From NCBI GenBank assembly GCA_039024635.1, contig JBCCQA010000005.1, positions 163,511-227,510 on the forward strand: a stretch of DNA of 64,000 nt, in the 5' to 3' direction. Position 1 is the stretch's first letter. Each line of letters begins with the position of its first letter. Under the pieces are notes generated by a model. The model did no database searches. It was given only the letters and a program-made list of their open reading frames with translations, and was not told where the DNA came from. Below are positions 1 to 8,480 of this stretch, one piece after another. The position numbers were made by a program, and so were the translations under genes. This DNA comes from Kuafuiihalomonas sp039024635. Lineage in GTDB: Bacteria; Myxococcota; Kuafuiibacteriia; Kuafuiibacteriales; Kuafuiibacteriaceae.

Positions 1-315
1 GCTCCCGTTCCCGCCGATGACGATGAGGCCTTCGATGTTGGCCTGGGCCAGAGCGGCCCGCGCTTGATCGCGACCTGCTCGCTCTCGGAAGGCGGCGCTT
101 CGGGCCGAACCGAGGACCGTGCCCCCCCGCCCCTGAAGGCTGCCGACTTCCTCGGCGCCCAGGGGGATGAATGCCCCCTCCATCAAGCCTTCGTAGCCTC
201 GACGAACGCCGAGCATCTCGACGCCCAGAGCACGGGCGACCAGGGTCGCTGCCCGAATGGCGGAGTTCATCCCGGGCGCGTCGCCCCCGCTGGTCAATAT
301 CGCCGCCCGCATCAT
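1..315 (-). CDS. pfkA: 6-phosphofructokinase, 5' part (runs off window start)
   Basis: The first 105 codons of a minus-strand gene are present; the rest lies outside the window. The translation begins MMRAAILTSGGDAPGMNSA and carries the PFK nucleotide-binding start 'TSGGDAPGMN', then 'GRGGTVLGSAR' and 'IVIGGNGS'. These are family signatures of ATP/PPi-dependent phosphofructokinase, which phosphorylates fructose-6-phosphate in glycolysis. In the usual bacterial enzyme the last motif reads GGDGS (ATP type) or GGDDS (PPi type). Here the Mg-binding Asp position is Asn, which is odd. Two ATG codons (315 and 312) are in frame. The gene diverges from the CheX-like gene at 405 across an 89-bp spacer. 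The family call is firm; the phosphoryl donor cannot be decided. Confidence 0.85.
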   Translation of the reverse strand, partial: MMRAAILTSGGDAPGMNSAIRAATLVARALGVEMLGVRRGYEGLMEGAFIPLGAEEVGSLQGRGGTVLGSARSAAFRERAGRDQARAALAQANIEGLIVIGGNGS

Positions 316-404
316 GGCTCGAATCGAAACGGCGTCCTCGAGCGCCTCTTCATCGAGCCCGCTCCGCGGCTCAAGGCCGGGCCCCGGGTGCCGATGAATT
401 TTCC

Positions 405-986
405 GTGTCCTATCATGCCCGAGGCCCGGAGTCCGACTCCCCGGGCCTGCGGGACCATTTCGTGGAGCGGTCGGCGCGGCATTGGCTGTTGCTGGGCGTC
501 TCCGAGGGTCTGGAAGGCCTGAGCCGCCGTCTCCAGCTCGAAATCGAAGCGGAAGAGCTCGAACCCGGCCCCCCTCTGCCCGACGCCTGGGTCCAGGACT
601 GGAGGGGTGAGGCTTCGGCTCGGCTGTGCATGCACATGTCGCCGGAGGCGGAGGACGACTTGGTCCATGCGGTGCTTGCCGTCTCCGGACCCCATGTCGA
701 GCCCTCTCGTGAGATTGTGGTCGAGGCCTCGAACGTCCTTTTGAACGGTCTGTCTTTGGTCCTATCTCGAGCCCTGGGCCTCCAGGTCCGCTGCGGCCTG
801 CCCCGGCGTCTGGCCGAAGGCGAAGACCACTGGGAGCTGATGCGGACCAGCTGGGCCGCATGGCTGGGAAATGAGCGCTTCGCCTTTCAGGTCAGCGTGG
901 CCGTGGCTCAGGACGAGCTGGAGAACATCAGGCGTCGGCTTCGAGAGAGCGCCGACCTGTTCGCGGAAGTCGGGTTGCCGGCATGA
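405..986 (+). CDS. CheC/CheX-like protein coupled to a c-di-GMP phosphodiesterase gene
   Basis: A 193-residue soluble protein with no signal peptide. The longer open frame reaches back across pfkA, but GTG 405 is the first plausible start after that gene. Around residues 105-125 it reads REIVVEASNVLLNGLSLVL, with an E-x-x-N motif as in the CheC/CheX/FliY aspartyl-phosphate phosphatases. A beta-rich C-terminal half follows ('GNERFAFQVSVAVA') and then a charged helix. The stop overlaps the start of the GGDEF/EAL gene (ATGA), so the two are translationally coupled. This suggests the protein modulates a phosphorylation or c-di-GMP signalling step. The family assignment rests on one short motif and overall shape and is tentative. 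Confidence 0.55.
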   Translation: MSYHARGPESDSPGLRDHFVERSARHWLLLGVSEGLEGLSRRLQLEIEAEELEPGPPLPDAWVQDWRGEASARLCMHMSPEAEDDLVHAVLAVSGPHVEPSREIVVEASNVLLNGLSLVLSRALGLQVRCGLPRRLAEGEDHWELMRTSWAAWLGNERFAFQVSVAVAQDELENIRRRLRESADLFAEVGLPA

Positions 987-2776
987 ACCCGGACGTTCGC
1001 CTTCTTCGCCAGGCTCTAGACGTCGTCCAGGAAGGGGTCCTCTTCATCGACGATGAGGGTCGGGTACAATGGTGCAACCAGACCTTGGCCCTATGGGGCG
1101 GCTTTGCGGCCGAGGCCATCGAAGGCCAAGCCTGGGCCCAGGTGTTCGACGAAGCGCCGGGCCTGGGTGCCCGAGGCGCGGTCGAAGATGCGCTGAGGAC
1201 CGGACGATCCTCGATTCTCACCCCAGCTCTTCATGAAGGACCGCTTCCGTTGACCGGTCCGCGCCTCGCCCACCGACTGCGCCAGCGCCTAATGGTCGAG
1301 CCCGTCGACGGCGGATGCTTGCTTCGGGTCCAGGACGCGAGCGAGCTCCTGGACCGAGAAGCGCGCTTGGCCGCCCAGCGCAGCCAGCTCGAACAGCAAC
1401 AGCGGGCGCTCCGGCAGCAAGAAGACGCCATCAAGCGGGCGGCTCATTTCGACGCCGTGACGGGCTTGCTCAACCGTGGCCAGCTCCAGCAGCTCATGAC
1501 GGAGGCGGTGGTCCGAGCCACCGAGGACGGCGGCAAGGGCGCCGTCGTCGTGTTCGACATCGACGGCTGGCGTCAGGTGAACGAGAGCTTCGGGACCGGG
1601 ACAGCCGATGGCATCCTTCGTCGGCTCGGAAATCGACTCACCCGCACCCTTCGAGCTCAAGACGTGGTCGGACGCCTCGGCGCCGACGTCTTCTTGGCCA
1701 TCTTGGAAGACCTCGACTCGGGCGAGGCCAAAGAGATCATCCGCACCGCGCTTCTTTGCCTCCAACGACCTATGCTCGTCGACGGTCAGGAGCTCTCGGT
1801 CACCGCCAGCGGGGGCGTCACCTTCTATCCTCGCCACGGCAAAGAGCCCGAGGGTCTGATCGCCCAGGCCGAGATGGCGGTTCGGCAAGCCAAGCGGCAG
1901 GGCCGAAACAGTCTCCAAGTCTTCACCCGTGGGATGCGGCACTCCCAGACCGATCGAGCCCGGCTGCTTTCCGCCCTGCAGCGCGCCACCGACGCTCAGG
2001 ATTTTCGTTTGGTCTACCAACCCCAGATCGATCTGGAGACCCGCGCCGTCTCCGGGGTCGAAGCACTGCTGCGCTGGAGCCATCCCGAACATGGGCCGGT
2101 TGGGCCGGACCGCTTCGTCCCCATCCTCGAAGACAGCGGACTCATCCATCAGGTCGGGACTTGGGTCCTTCACGAGGCCTGTCGCCAGGCGGTGATCTGG
2201 CGAGACGCAGGCATGTCCTTGCGAGTCGCCGTCAACGTGTCGGCCCATCAGTTCTTGGCTCGGGCTTTCGACAAGACGGTGCTGGGTGCGCTGGAGGAGC
2301 ACGGCTTGGAGCCTGAGCTACTCGAGGTGGAGCTGACCGAGTCCCTCCTCATGCAGGATGTAACGGCGAGTCGGCGGATGCTGGAGGCGCTGTCCAAAGA
2401 AGGGCTGCAGCTCGCGGTCGACGATTTCGGGACGGGCTACTCCTCCCTTGCCCACCTGCGGCGTTTCCCTGTGGATGCCCTCAAGATCGACCGGGCCTTC
2501 ACCTCCGAAGTCCACGAACCCGAAGGCCAGGCCATCGTCCGAACGATCATCGGTTTGGGGAGCGTCCTCGACTTGAGGGTGGTGGCAGAAGGCGTCGAGA
2601 CCGAGGAGCAGGCTGACTTCCTGCGAAACGAAGGCTGCCACGACATCCAGGGCTACTGGGCCGGCCGGCCTATGGAGCCCCTTACGCTGGCAACATGGTA
2701 CCGGACCTGGCCCCGAGGACAGGTCCCGGGGATTGAGAGCCAGCTCACAGTTCCGGAAGCGCGCACGGTTCGCTAA
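983..2776 (+). CDS. PAS-GGDEF-EAL c-di-GMP phosphodiesterase (degenerate GGDEF)
   Basis: 597 residues. A PAS-like sensor domain (about 1-125) begins VRLLRQALDVVQEGVLFIDD and is followed by a coiled coil (125-155). The GGDEF domain (about 150-315) has a signature reading GADVF at 233-237 instead of GGDEF, so diguanylate cyclase activity is probably lost. The EAL domain (about 325-580) is intact: EALLRW at 360, the NVS segment, DDFGTGYSSL, KIDR and AEGVE are all present, which predicts c-di-GMP hydrolysis to pGpG. The degenerate GGDEF may bind GTP as an allosteric site, as in other composite proteins. No membrane segment is evident, so the enzyme is cytoplasmic. The start overlaps the upstream CheX-like stop. 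Confidence 0.9.
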   Translation: MNPDVRLLRQALDVVQEGVLFIDDEGRVQWCNQTLALWGGFAAEAIEGQAWAQVFDEAPGLGARGAVEDALRTGRSSILTPALHEGPLPLTGPRLAHRLRQRLMVEPVDGGCLLRVQDASELLDREARLAAQRSQLEQQQRALRQQEDAIKRAAHFDAVTGLLNRGQLQQLMTEAVVRATEDGGKGAVVVFDIDGWRQVNESFGTGTADGILRRLGNRLTRTLRAQDVVGRLGADVFLAILEDLDSGEAKEIIRTALLCLQRPMLVDGQELSVTASGGVTFYPRHGKEPEGLIAQAEMAVRQAKRQGRNSLQVFTRGMRHSQTDRARLLSALQRATDAQDFRLVYQPQIDLETRAVSGVEALLRWSHPEHGPVGPDRFVPILEDSGLIHQVGTWVLHEACRQAVIWRDAGMSLRVAVNVSAHQFLARAFDKTVLGALEEHGLEPELLEVELTESLLMQDVTASRRMLEALSKEGLQLAVDDFGTGYSSLAHLRRFPVDALKIDRAFTSEVHEPEGQAIVRTIIGLGSVLDLRVVAEGVETEEQADFLRNEGCHDIQGYWAGRPMEPLTLATWYRTWPRGQVPGIESQLTVPEARTVR

Positions 2777-2789
2777 TTCTCCCGCCGTC

Positions 2790-4097
2790 ATGAACCTCAT
2801 TGGGTTTCGGCGAGAGGACAAGAGCCCCCACGAACGACGGATCCCTCTCGTGCCGAAAGACCTGCAGGCGCTCCAGGCCGAACACGGGGCCCGCTTCCTG
2901 GTCCAGTCCTCCCCACAGCGGGCCTTTCCGACGGAAGACTTCGAAGCGGTCGGCATCAACGTGGTCGAAGACCTCGACGCCGCCGACGTGATCATGGGCG
3001 TCAAAGAGGTTCCTTCGGAGGCGGTGCGGCCCGGCAAGACCTACGTCTTTTTCAGCCATACCATCAAGGGCCAGGCCTACAACATGAGGCTCCTTCGGAC
3101 CCTGATGGAGAATAGATGCACGCTCATCGACTACGAGCGAATCGTGGACGACGCGGATCAACGCTTGGTGGCTTTCGGGCGCCACGCGGGTCTGGCCGGG
3201 GCCATCAATTCGCTTTGGGCCCTCGGTCGCGCCTGGGCCCACGCAAAGCGACGAACGCCCCTCTTGGATTTAAAGCTCGCCCACGAGTACGGCCATTCGG
3301 CTCAGGCACGCGCCGCCATCACAGAGGTGGCCCAGGCTTGTTTCGCCGATCCGGCTTTTCAGGCCCTTCCCGCCGTCATCGGCGTCACGGGTTCGGGCCG
3401 GGTGGCCCAAGGCGCGCATGAAATCTTGGATGCGCTGGCGCCCGACGAACTCCCACCGGACGAGCTCTCGGCTGCGTCACCGGGACGCTTCAGCCGAGTG
3501 CGCTTCGAAGAGTCTCACTTTGCCGAACGGAGGGACGCTGCACCCTTCGAACTCGAAGACTACTACGCGCGACCCGAGGCCTACCGGGGCGTGTTCGAAG
3601 CCCGCTACGCCGCTCAGCTCGACCTGCTGATCAACGGCATCTACTGGGAGCCTCGCTATCCACGTTTGATCTCCCGAACTGGAACCCGCTCAATGTACAG
3701 CCGGCCCCAGCCCAGGTTGGCCGCCATCGGGGACATCAGCTGTGACATTGGCGGGTCGATCGAGTTGACCGCGATGGCCACCACCCCCAACGACCCGGTC
3801 TACACCTGGGACACCCGAACCGACCGGGTCCGACAACCCGGGAAGGGCACCGGACCTTTGATGATGACGGTGGACATTCTGCCCACCGAACTCCCCATCG
3901 AGGCCTCGGAGGCCTTCTCGACCGCCCTCCGACCCCTGATGAAGGACTTGCTAAGCCATGACTTTGCTCAAGACTTGGAAGGTCTGCGGCCGGAGCTTCG
4001 GAAGGCGTGCATTCTCGACCGAGGCCAGCTCACACCCGAGTACGACTATCTCATGGAGGCTGTGGAGCGGGACACGGGTAGCTTTCCCGGTGTCTGA
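2790..4097 (+). CDS. Lysine-ketoglutarate reductase (saccharopine-forming), LKR-type
   Basis: 435 residues matching the N-terminal LKR half of eukaryotic alpha-aminoadipic semialdehyde synthase. It has the alanine-dehydrogenase/PNT-like start IGFRREDKSPHERRIPLVPK and a Rossmann stretch VIGVTGSGRVAQGAHEIL near 197-214. It would condense lysine and 2-oxoglutarate to saccharopine with NADPH. ATG 2790 was chosen over the longer frame because homology begins there and it lies just after the phosphodiesterase stop. The partner SDH gene is about 1.3 kb downstream on the opposite strand, so the bifunctional eukaryotic enzyme appears here as two genes. Paralogous family members include saccharopine dehydrogenase (lysine-forming); the direction of the reaction is inferred from the SDH neighbour. 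Confidence 0.82.
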   Translation: MNLIGFRREDKSPHERRIPLVPKDLQALQAEHGARFLVQSSPQRAFPTEDFEAVGINVVEDLDAADVIMGVKEVPSEAVRPGKTYVFFSHTIKGQAYNMRLLRTLMENRCTLIDYERIVDDADQRLVAFGRHAGLAGAINSLWALGRAWAHAKRRTPLLDLKLAHEYGHSAQARAAITEVAQACFADPAFQALPAVIGVTGSGRVAQGAHEILDALAPDELPPDELSAASPGRFSRVRFEESHFAERRDAAPFELEDYYARPEAYRGVFEARYAAQLDLLINGIYWEPRYPRLISRTGTRSMYSRPQPRLAAIGDISCDIGGSIELTAMATTPNDPVYTWDTRTDRVRQPGKGTGPLMMTVDILPTELPIEASEAFSTALRPLMKDLLSHDFAQDLEGLRPELRKACILDRGQLTPEYDYLMEAVERDTGSFPGV

Positions 4098-4320
4098 CGG
4101 AATGAGACCAACTACCAAGGCCAAGCTTCACGTTGACCTGACCCTTTGAATCTAATCAAACGGCGCGTTCGGCGAGGTCTTGTTTGATGAGGTCCTCGGC
4201 TGAGTCCAGCCGTCTCTGCTCCAATCTTCGGTCCAGAAAGCTGCCGGTCGTACCTGTCGCCCGCCCTGGAAAGGGGAATCGGGCTTGTTCACCGCGGTCG
4301 GCTGCGAGACAAGTTGGCCG
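4098..4320. other. Intergenic spacer with inverted repeats
   Basis: No credible coding sequence. It contains a 7-bp inverted repeat ATCAAAC (4155-4161) / GTTTGAT (4182-4188) and a perfect short hairpin GGCTG-AGTC-CAGCC (4198-4211). A TTGACC at 4133-4138 resembles a -35 box, but no convincing -10 sits at proper spacing. It is probably the leader or control region of the methyltransferase gene at 4321. Confidence 0.35.
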
Positions 4321-5361
4321 ATGAGCGAAAGGACCACGCCGCCTCCCGAGAAGGTCGAAGGGGCTCGCCTCTGTGTCGAGCGCAGCTTTGACTTCGTCGA
4401 CCAAGCGCTCGCCGAAGGTCCAAAGTCCGGTCCCTTTCTCTTCGTCGATTACGGTGCCGCGGACGGTTCGGCCTCCATCGGCCTCTACGAGCGGGTCGCC
4501 CGGGCCGTCTCTGAGCGAGGACAGCCTTTGTCCTTCGTGCTCAACGACGTCGAGACCAACGACAACGCCACTCTGCTTCAGAACGGCCAGTTGGCCACGG
4601 CTCGATATGAAGCCAAGGTCAAAGTCGTGGAGGGCTCGTTCTGGGATCCCGTCGCCGAGCCCGGGAGCGTCAGCCTGGCGTTTTCTGCGTCCGCCATGCA
4701 TCGCTTGTCCACGCCGGGTCCCGTCATCGCGAACCACATCCACGCCAACGCGAGCTTGGACGAGGCCGTCATTAAGCAGTACCGCGATTTGGCTCTGCGC
4801 GACTTCCGGCGCCTAATGGCGGCCCGGGGCGAAGAGCTGAGCGTCGGTGGCTTCCTAGTCGCGGTCAACCGAGCTCGCGACCACCGCGACTACTACCTGG
4901 GCTGGACGGGCAAAGGCGCCAACATCTACGACGTGCTTCAGCGGATTTGGCAAAAGATGCACCGCGAGGGCGAGGTGAGTTTGGCCGAATACCGGGCTGC
5001 CAACGTCCAAGGATTTTACAAGGACGAAGATGAGCTCAAACGGGTCTTCAAAGACGCGAGTTCGGAAGCCTATCGAAAGGGCCTTCGGCTCGTCGACGTA
5101 CGGACCGAGACCATCCGCTGTCCGCATCAGGCCCGCTTCGACCGGGACGGGGACGTGCGAGCCTTTGGCGAGGGGCTAGGAAGAACGGTGGAAGCCCGGG
5201 CGCGGCGGACCTTCGAGCGCGCGCTGGCCGAGCGGGAGGACGGTGGCAAAGGCGTGGTGGACGACTTCTTCCGACGCTTTCAGGAGGTGTTGATGTCCAA
5301 GCCGCACCGCTACGCGATGGACTACGTGCAAAGCTATCTTCTGGTGCGGAAGGTCGGCTGA
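4321..5361 (+). CDS. SABATH-family SAM-dependent carboxyl methyltransferase
   Basis: 346 residues. The N-terminal core 'FLFVDYGAADGSASIGLY' is the SAM-binding motif I region of the SABATH (Methyltransf_7) family. It is followed by 'FVLNDVETNDNATLL' and 'VEGSFWDPVAEPGSVSLAF SASAMHRLS', which match the family's LND, SFY-RLFP and SSxSLHWLS segments. Plant members methylate carboxyl groups of small acids such as salicylate and jasmonate; bacterial members are poorly characterised. The frame also opens at TTG 4285, but ATG 4321 fits the family start. The gene lies between LKR and the convergent SDH gene (stop codons 7 bp apart). This hints at methylation of a lysine-pathway acid, which is inference only. 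Confidence 0.78.
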   Translation: MSERTTPPPEKVEGARLCVERSFDFVDQALAEGPKSGPFLFVDYGAADGSASIGLYERVARAVSERGQPLSFVLNDVETNDNATLLQNGQLATARYEAKVKVVEGSFWDPVAEPGSVSLAFSASAMHRLSTPGPVIANHIHANASLDEAVIKQYRDLALRDFRRLMAARGEELSVGGFLVAVNRARDHRDYYLGWTGKGANIYDVLQRIWQKMHREGEVSLAEYRAANVQGFYKDEDELKRVFKDASSEAYRKGLRLVDVRTETIRCPHQARFDRDGDVRAFGEGLGRTVEARARRTFERALAEREDGGKGVVDDFFRRFQEVLMSKPHRYAMDYVQSYLLVRKVG

Positions 5362-5368
5362 ATCCCGT

Positions 5369-6814
5369 TCACGAGATGGGCTCGTCGGCTGAGAGTACCC
5401 GACGTTCTTCCTGAAAGACGATGCCTTCTTCGGCCAGGGCGGCAAGGAGCGGTCGATACAGCACCGGATGGGTGGGGATGTGGCTGCCCGTCAGGGGGAG
5501 CTCATCCTCGAGGAGAAGTTTGGCCACCAAGGCTGCGGGCAGGCCCACCGTCTTGGCCATGGCCGTCATCCCGCCGGCCGTCCCTTTCTCGAGCATGGTC
5601 GACAGGATCCGCTCTCGACGGCCGTCGAAGTCGGCGACCAGCTCGTGGCAGAGGATGACCATGTCTCGCCCCGTCGGTGGCAGGGCGAGCTTGGTGCGAA
5701 GGAGGTAGGTCAGCGCTTCGGCGCTGGTCTCGCCGGGCGCGCGGCAAGGGGTCTCGTCGAAGAGGCCGAGCCAGCGCATCTGCTGGATGATCGTCCCGGT
5801 CGGACTGATGTCCAGGTACATCGCCAGACGCTGCTCGAGATGAACGCCGACCGCGTCCCGGGGCAGGAACATGTCGATGAGCTCGGCCCAGCTGCGTTCG
5901 CTCAGGCGAGGAATACGAAGCTGTTCGTTCGGCAGGCCGAGGCGCACGATCTGTCGCCAGACCTCGGACCAGCCGGGATAGCGCAGGGTGCCTCGGAGCA
6001 TCGTTTCGACCTCTTCAAGGCCGTAGAGAGCCTGATAGGACAGTGAGTCCCGGTTGGGATAGGCCTCCATGGGTCCGACGCCAGGGACCTCGAATCTCCA
6101 GCTTCGCTTGAACAGCTCGTTGTGGCCCACGATCTTGATGCGGCCGTCGACCAAGTACTGGGCGCCCCCTTCGCCGGCCATGACCACGTTCCGCGGGTTC
6201 CAGGTCACGAAGTAGCGGAGCGGGTTCATGGGCTCCCCGGGGACCGGGACGCCGGACCCGTAGGAGGCGAACTTGAGGATTCGGCCGCCTTCTTCCCGGA
6301 CCCGGCTGATCAGATCCATGGCGGACATATGGTCGATGCCCGGATCGAGACCGACCTCGTTGACGAGCAAGCTGCCTTGGCGCCTCGCCTCGCCATCCAT
6401 CTCTCGAACCCGCTGGTCCCGGTAGCTGGCTGAGACCATGTGTTTGCCCAGCTCCACGCAGGTCCGGGCGATGCGATGCTGAAAGACAGGGGAGAGAAAA
6501 TTCACGACCAGGTCCGCTCGCTCGACCAATCCCCTCAGCATGGATAATTCCGTGGCGTCTACGGAGACCGCCTCGCCTCGCTGCGCATCTCCGACTCGAG
6601 ACTGGGCCAGGTCCACGTCTCGATCGGCGGCGGTCACGAAGGCATCCAGGGCTTCGGCCTCCTGGAGCAGCTTCTGGATCAGGAATGGAGCGCTTTGCCC
6701 GGCCCCGAGAATGAGAACATGCCGCACGGCTTCCAGGCTGCCGCGGACCGTCACCGGCGGCAATTCTTGCTTCGGAAGAAGGGTCCTGAGATGAGGCCCC
6801 GGGGATGATGGCAT
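5369..6814 (-). CDS. Saccharopine dehydrogenase (glutamate-forming), SDH-type
   Basis: 481 residues. An NAD-binding Rossmann start 'VLILGAGQSAPFLIQKLLQ' lies near residues 33-51. After it come 'ADLVVNFLSPVFQHRIARTC' and 'NEVGLDPGIDHMSAMDLI', characteristic of the saccharopine dehydrogenase family and of the C-terminal half of eukaryotic aminoadipic semialdehyde synthase. It would oxidise saccharopine to glutamate and aminoadipate semialdehyde, completing the step begun by LKR at 2790. The ATG at 6814 lies inside the divergent oxidoreductase gene (10-bp overlap of the two 5' ends). An internal GTG about 30 codons in, just before the Rossmann motif, is a possible alternative start. Confidence 0.85.
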   Translation of the reverse strand: MPSSPGPHLRTLLPKQELPPVTVRGSLEAVRHVLILGAGQSAPFLIQKLLQEAEALDAFVTAADRDVDLAQSRVGDAQRGEAVSVDATELSMLRGLVERADLVVNFLSPVFQHRIARTCVELGKHMVSASYRDQRVREMDGEARRQGSLLVNEVGLDPGIDHMSAMDLISRVREEGGRILKFASYGSGVPVPGEPMNPLRYFVTWNPRNVVMAGEGGAQYLVDGRIKIVGHNELFKRSWRFEVPGVGPMEAYPNRDSLSYQALYGLEEVETMLRGTLRYPGWSEVWRQIVRLGLPNEQLRIPRLSERSWAELIDMFLPRDAVGVHLEQRLAMYLDISPTGTIIQQMRWLGLFDETPCRAPGETSAEALTYLLRTKLALPPTGRDMVILCHELVADFDGRRERILSTMLEKGTAGGMTAMAKTVGLPAALVAKLLLEDELPLTGSHIPTHPVLYRPLLAALAEEGIVFQEERRVLSADEPIS

Positions 6815-8343
6815 GGGCCCTGGTCAGCCTCGTCATCCTGACGGTGATTCTCATGCTTCCCGAGATCGTTCGCGCCGCTGTACGTAAGCGCCTAGGCGGA
6901 TTCCGCCATCGCTACAACCAGGTCGATCCCCAGCGACCGCTCCGACCGGAGCATCGCCGCTCGGTGGCCGTCATAGGTGCCGGGCTGGCAGGCGTTTCGG
7001 CGGCCCAGGCCCTGGCCGAGCGGGGTTTCGCCGTAACCCTCTTCGAGAAGGAGGCCCAGTTGGGGGGCAAGGTGGGCTCTTGGACCACGACCTTGCCCGA
7101 CGGAAGCGTCGAGCCAGTCAGCCATGGTTTCCACGCCTTCTTTCGCCACTACTACAACCTCAACCGCTTCCTGAATCGACTGGGGATCCGCCAGCAGTTC
7201 AAGCCCATCGGCGACTACATGATCCTCAGACCCAAGGGCGACCACATGCGCTTTGGTCAAATGGATCCGACGCCCGTCCTCAACCTCATCTCCCTGCGCA
7301 CGACTGGTTTTTGGCGCATCCGAGACATCATGTTCACGAAGGCTCGTGACCACATGAACGTCTACATGCGCTACGACGAAGAGAAGATCTTCAAGCGTTT
7401 CGACGGAGAGACTTTCGACCACTACGCCGAGCGAACCCACCTACCAGAGCGCCTACGCCTGGCTTTCAACGTATTCGCGCGGGCTTTCTTCTCCGACGAG
7501 TCGAAGCTCAGCACGGCCGAGCTCCTGAAGAGCATCCACTTCTATTATTTCGGGCACGACCACGGCTTGGCCTACGACTACCCGACAGCAGATTTCCAGC
7601 CTGCGATCTGGGACCCCATCGAAAAAGAGCTGTCTCGGCTGGAGGTCGACGTGAAGCTGGAGCATCCCGTGGACACCATGGAAGCCACCGGAGAAGGCTG
7701 GCGCGTCGAAGGCGAGGACTACGACTATTCGGTGATCGCCTGCGACGTCGCGGCGGCCGGTCCTCTGCTGCGCAAGCTTCGGGTGCCCGTGCCGACCGGC
7801 GCCGTCCAGCCTGGTCAACGCTACGCTTCTCTCCGGCTGTGGATCGACCGAGACCTCCACCATCGAACGCCGCCCTTCGTCATTACAGATAGAGACGAGG
7901 TGCTGGACGCGGTGGCCATCGTCCACCGTATGGAGCGAGAGGCCGAAGACTACGTCCGACGCGAAGGGGGGGGTGTGGTCGAGATGCACTGCTATGCCGT
8001 TCCCGACGACATGGACGACGATGCCCTTCTGGCGAGACTGGAGTCGGAGCTCGTGACTTTCTTCCCCGAGATCGAGGGCTACAAGGTCCGTCACAGGAGC
8101 GGTTACGTGCAGCAGAACTTCACGTCCTTTCACGCCGGTCTGGCGGATCGACGACCCGGCACCTCGGGCGGGCTGCCTCGACTGTTTCTGGCCGGCGACT
8201 GGGTCAAGCTGCCCTTTCCCGCCATGCTCATGGAGGCGGCCTTCACCTCGGGGCTCATGGCGGCCAACGCCATCTTCGGGCAAGAAGGCCTGCGCGAAGA
8301 GCCCATCGATACCGTCCCTCCCAAAGGCCTCTTTCCGTTCTAG
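6805..8343 (+). CDS. FAD-dependent oxidoreductase, carotenoid desaturase (CrtU/CruE)-like
   Basis: 512 residues. A hydrophobic N-terminal helix (about 3-22) could anchor it to the membrane. A dinucleotide-binding motif VIGAGLAGVSAAQALAERG starts near 55, followed by 'VSHGFHAFFRHYYNLNRFL', typical of the amine-oxidase-fold desaturases that act on carotenoid ends (CrtU, CruE). The C-terminal FAD motif is 'LPRLFLAGDWVKLPFPAML'. CrtU proteins often carry an extra methyltransferase module; none is present here. The substrate is probably a carotenoid or other polyene but cannot be named. It is divergent from SDH with overlapping start codons, so the two promoters are embedded in each other's coding DNA. 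Confidence 0.75.
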   Translation: MMAWALVSLVILTVILMLPEIVRAAVRKRLGGFRHRYNQVDPQRPLRPEHRRSVAVIGAGLAGVSAAQALAERGFAVTLFEKEAQLGGKVGSWTTTLPDGSVEPVSHGFHAFFRHYYNLNRFLNRLGIRQQFKPIGDYMILRPKGDHMRFGQMDPTPVLNLISLRTTGFWRIRDIMFTKARDHMNVYMRYDEEKIFKRFDGETFDHYAERTHLPERLRLAFNVFARAFFSDESKLSTAELLKSIHFYYFGHDHGLAYDYPTADFQPAIWDPIEKELSRLEVDVKLEHPVDTMEATGEGWRVEGEDYDYSVIACDVAAAGPLLRKLRVPVPTGAVQPGQRYASLRLWIDRDLHHRTPPFVITDRDEVLDAVAIVHRMEREAEDYVRREGGGVVEMHCYAVPDDMDDDALLARLESELVTFFPEIEGYKVRHRSGYVQQNFTSFHAGLADRRPGTSGGLPRLFLAGDWVKLPFPAMLMEAAFTSGLMAANAIFGQEGLREEPIDTVPPKGLFPF

Positions 8344-8350
8344 GGTCCGG

Positions 8351-8413
8351 GTTCTTGGGTCCCGGTCGCGGCTTAGCCGCGCCCACCCTGCTTCGCTCTC
8401 TTCACGAGGCTCG
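8351..8413. repeat. Direct repeat copy 1 (63 bp)
   Basis: Starts GTTCTTGGGTCCCGGTCGCG and ends with ACGAGGCTCG. It matches the copy at 8481-8543 with three mismatches and is offset by exactly 130 bp. It includes a small hairpin GCGGC-TTA-GCCGC (8368-8380). Confidence 0.85.
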
Positions 8414-8480
8414 GCTTTCGCCGAGCTCGCTTCTTTCGCTGCGTGCCATGAAGACCTCTACGCGGTCTTCCTGGCTTTGC

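Noticed and set aside
1289..2302. Long minus-strand open frame opposite the GGDEF/EAL gene
   Set aside because: It lies wholly in the shadow of a gene with clear domain motifs; the translation has no recognisable family and follows the GC-rich codon pattern of the opposite strand.
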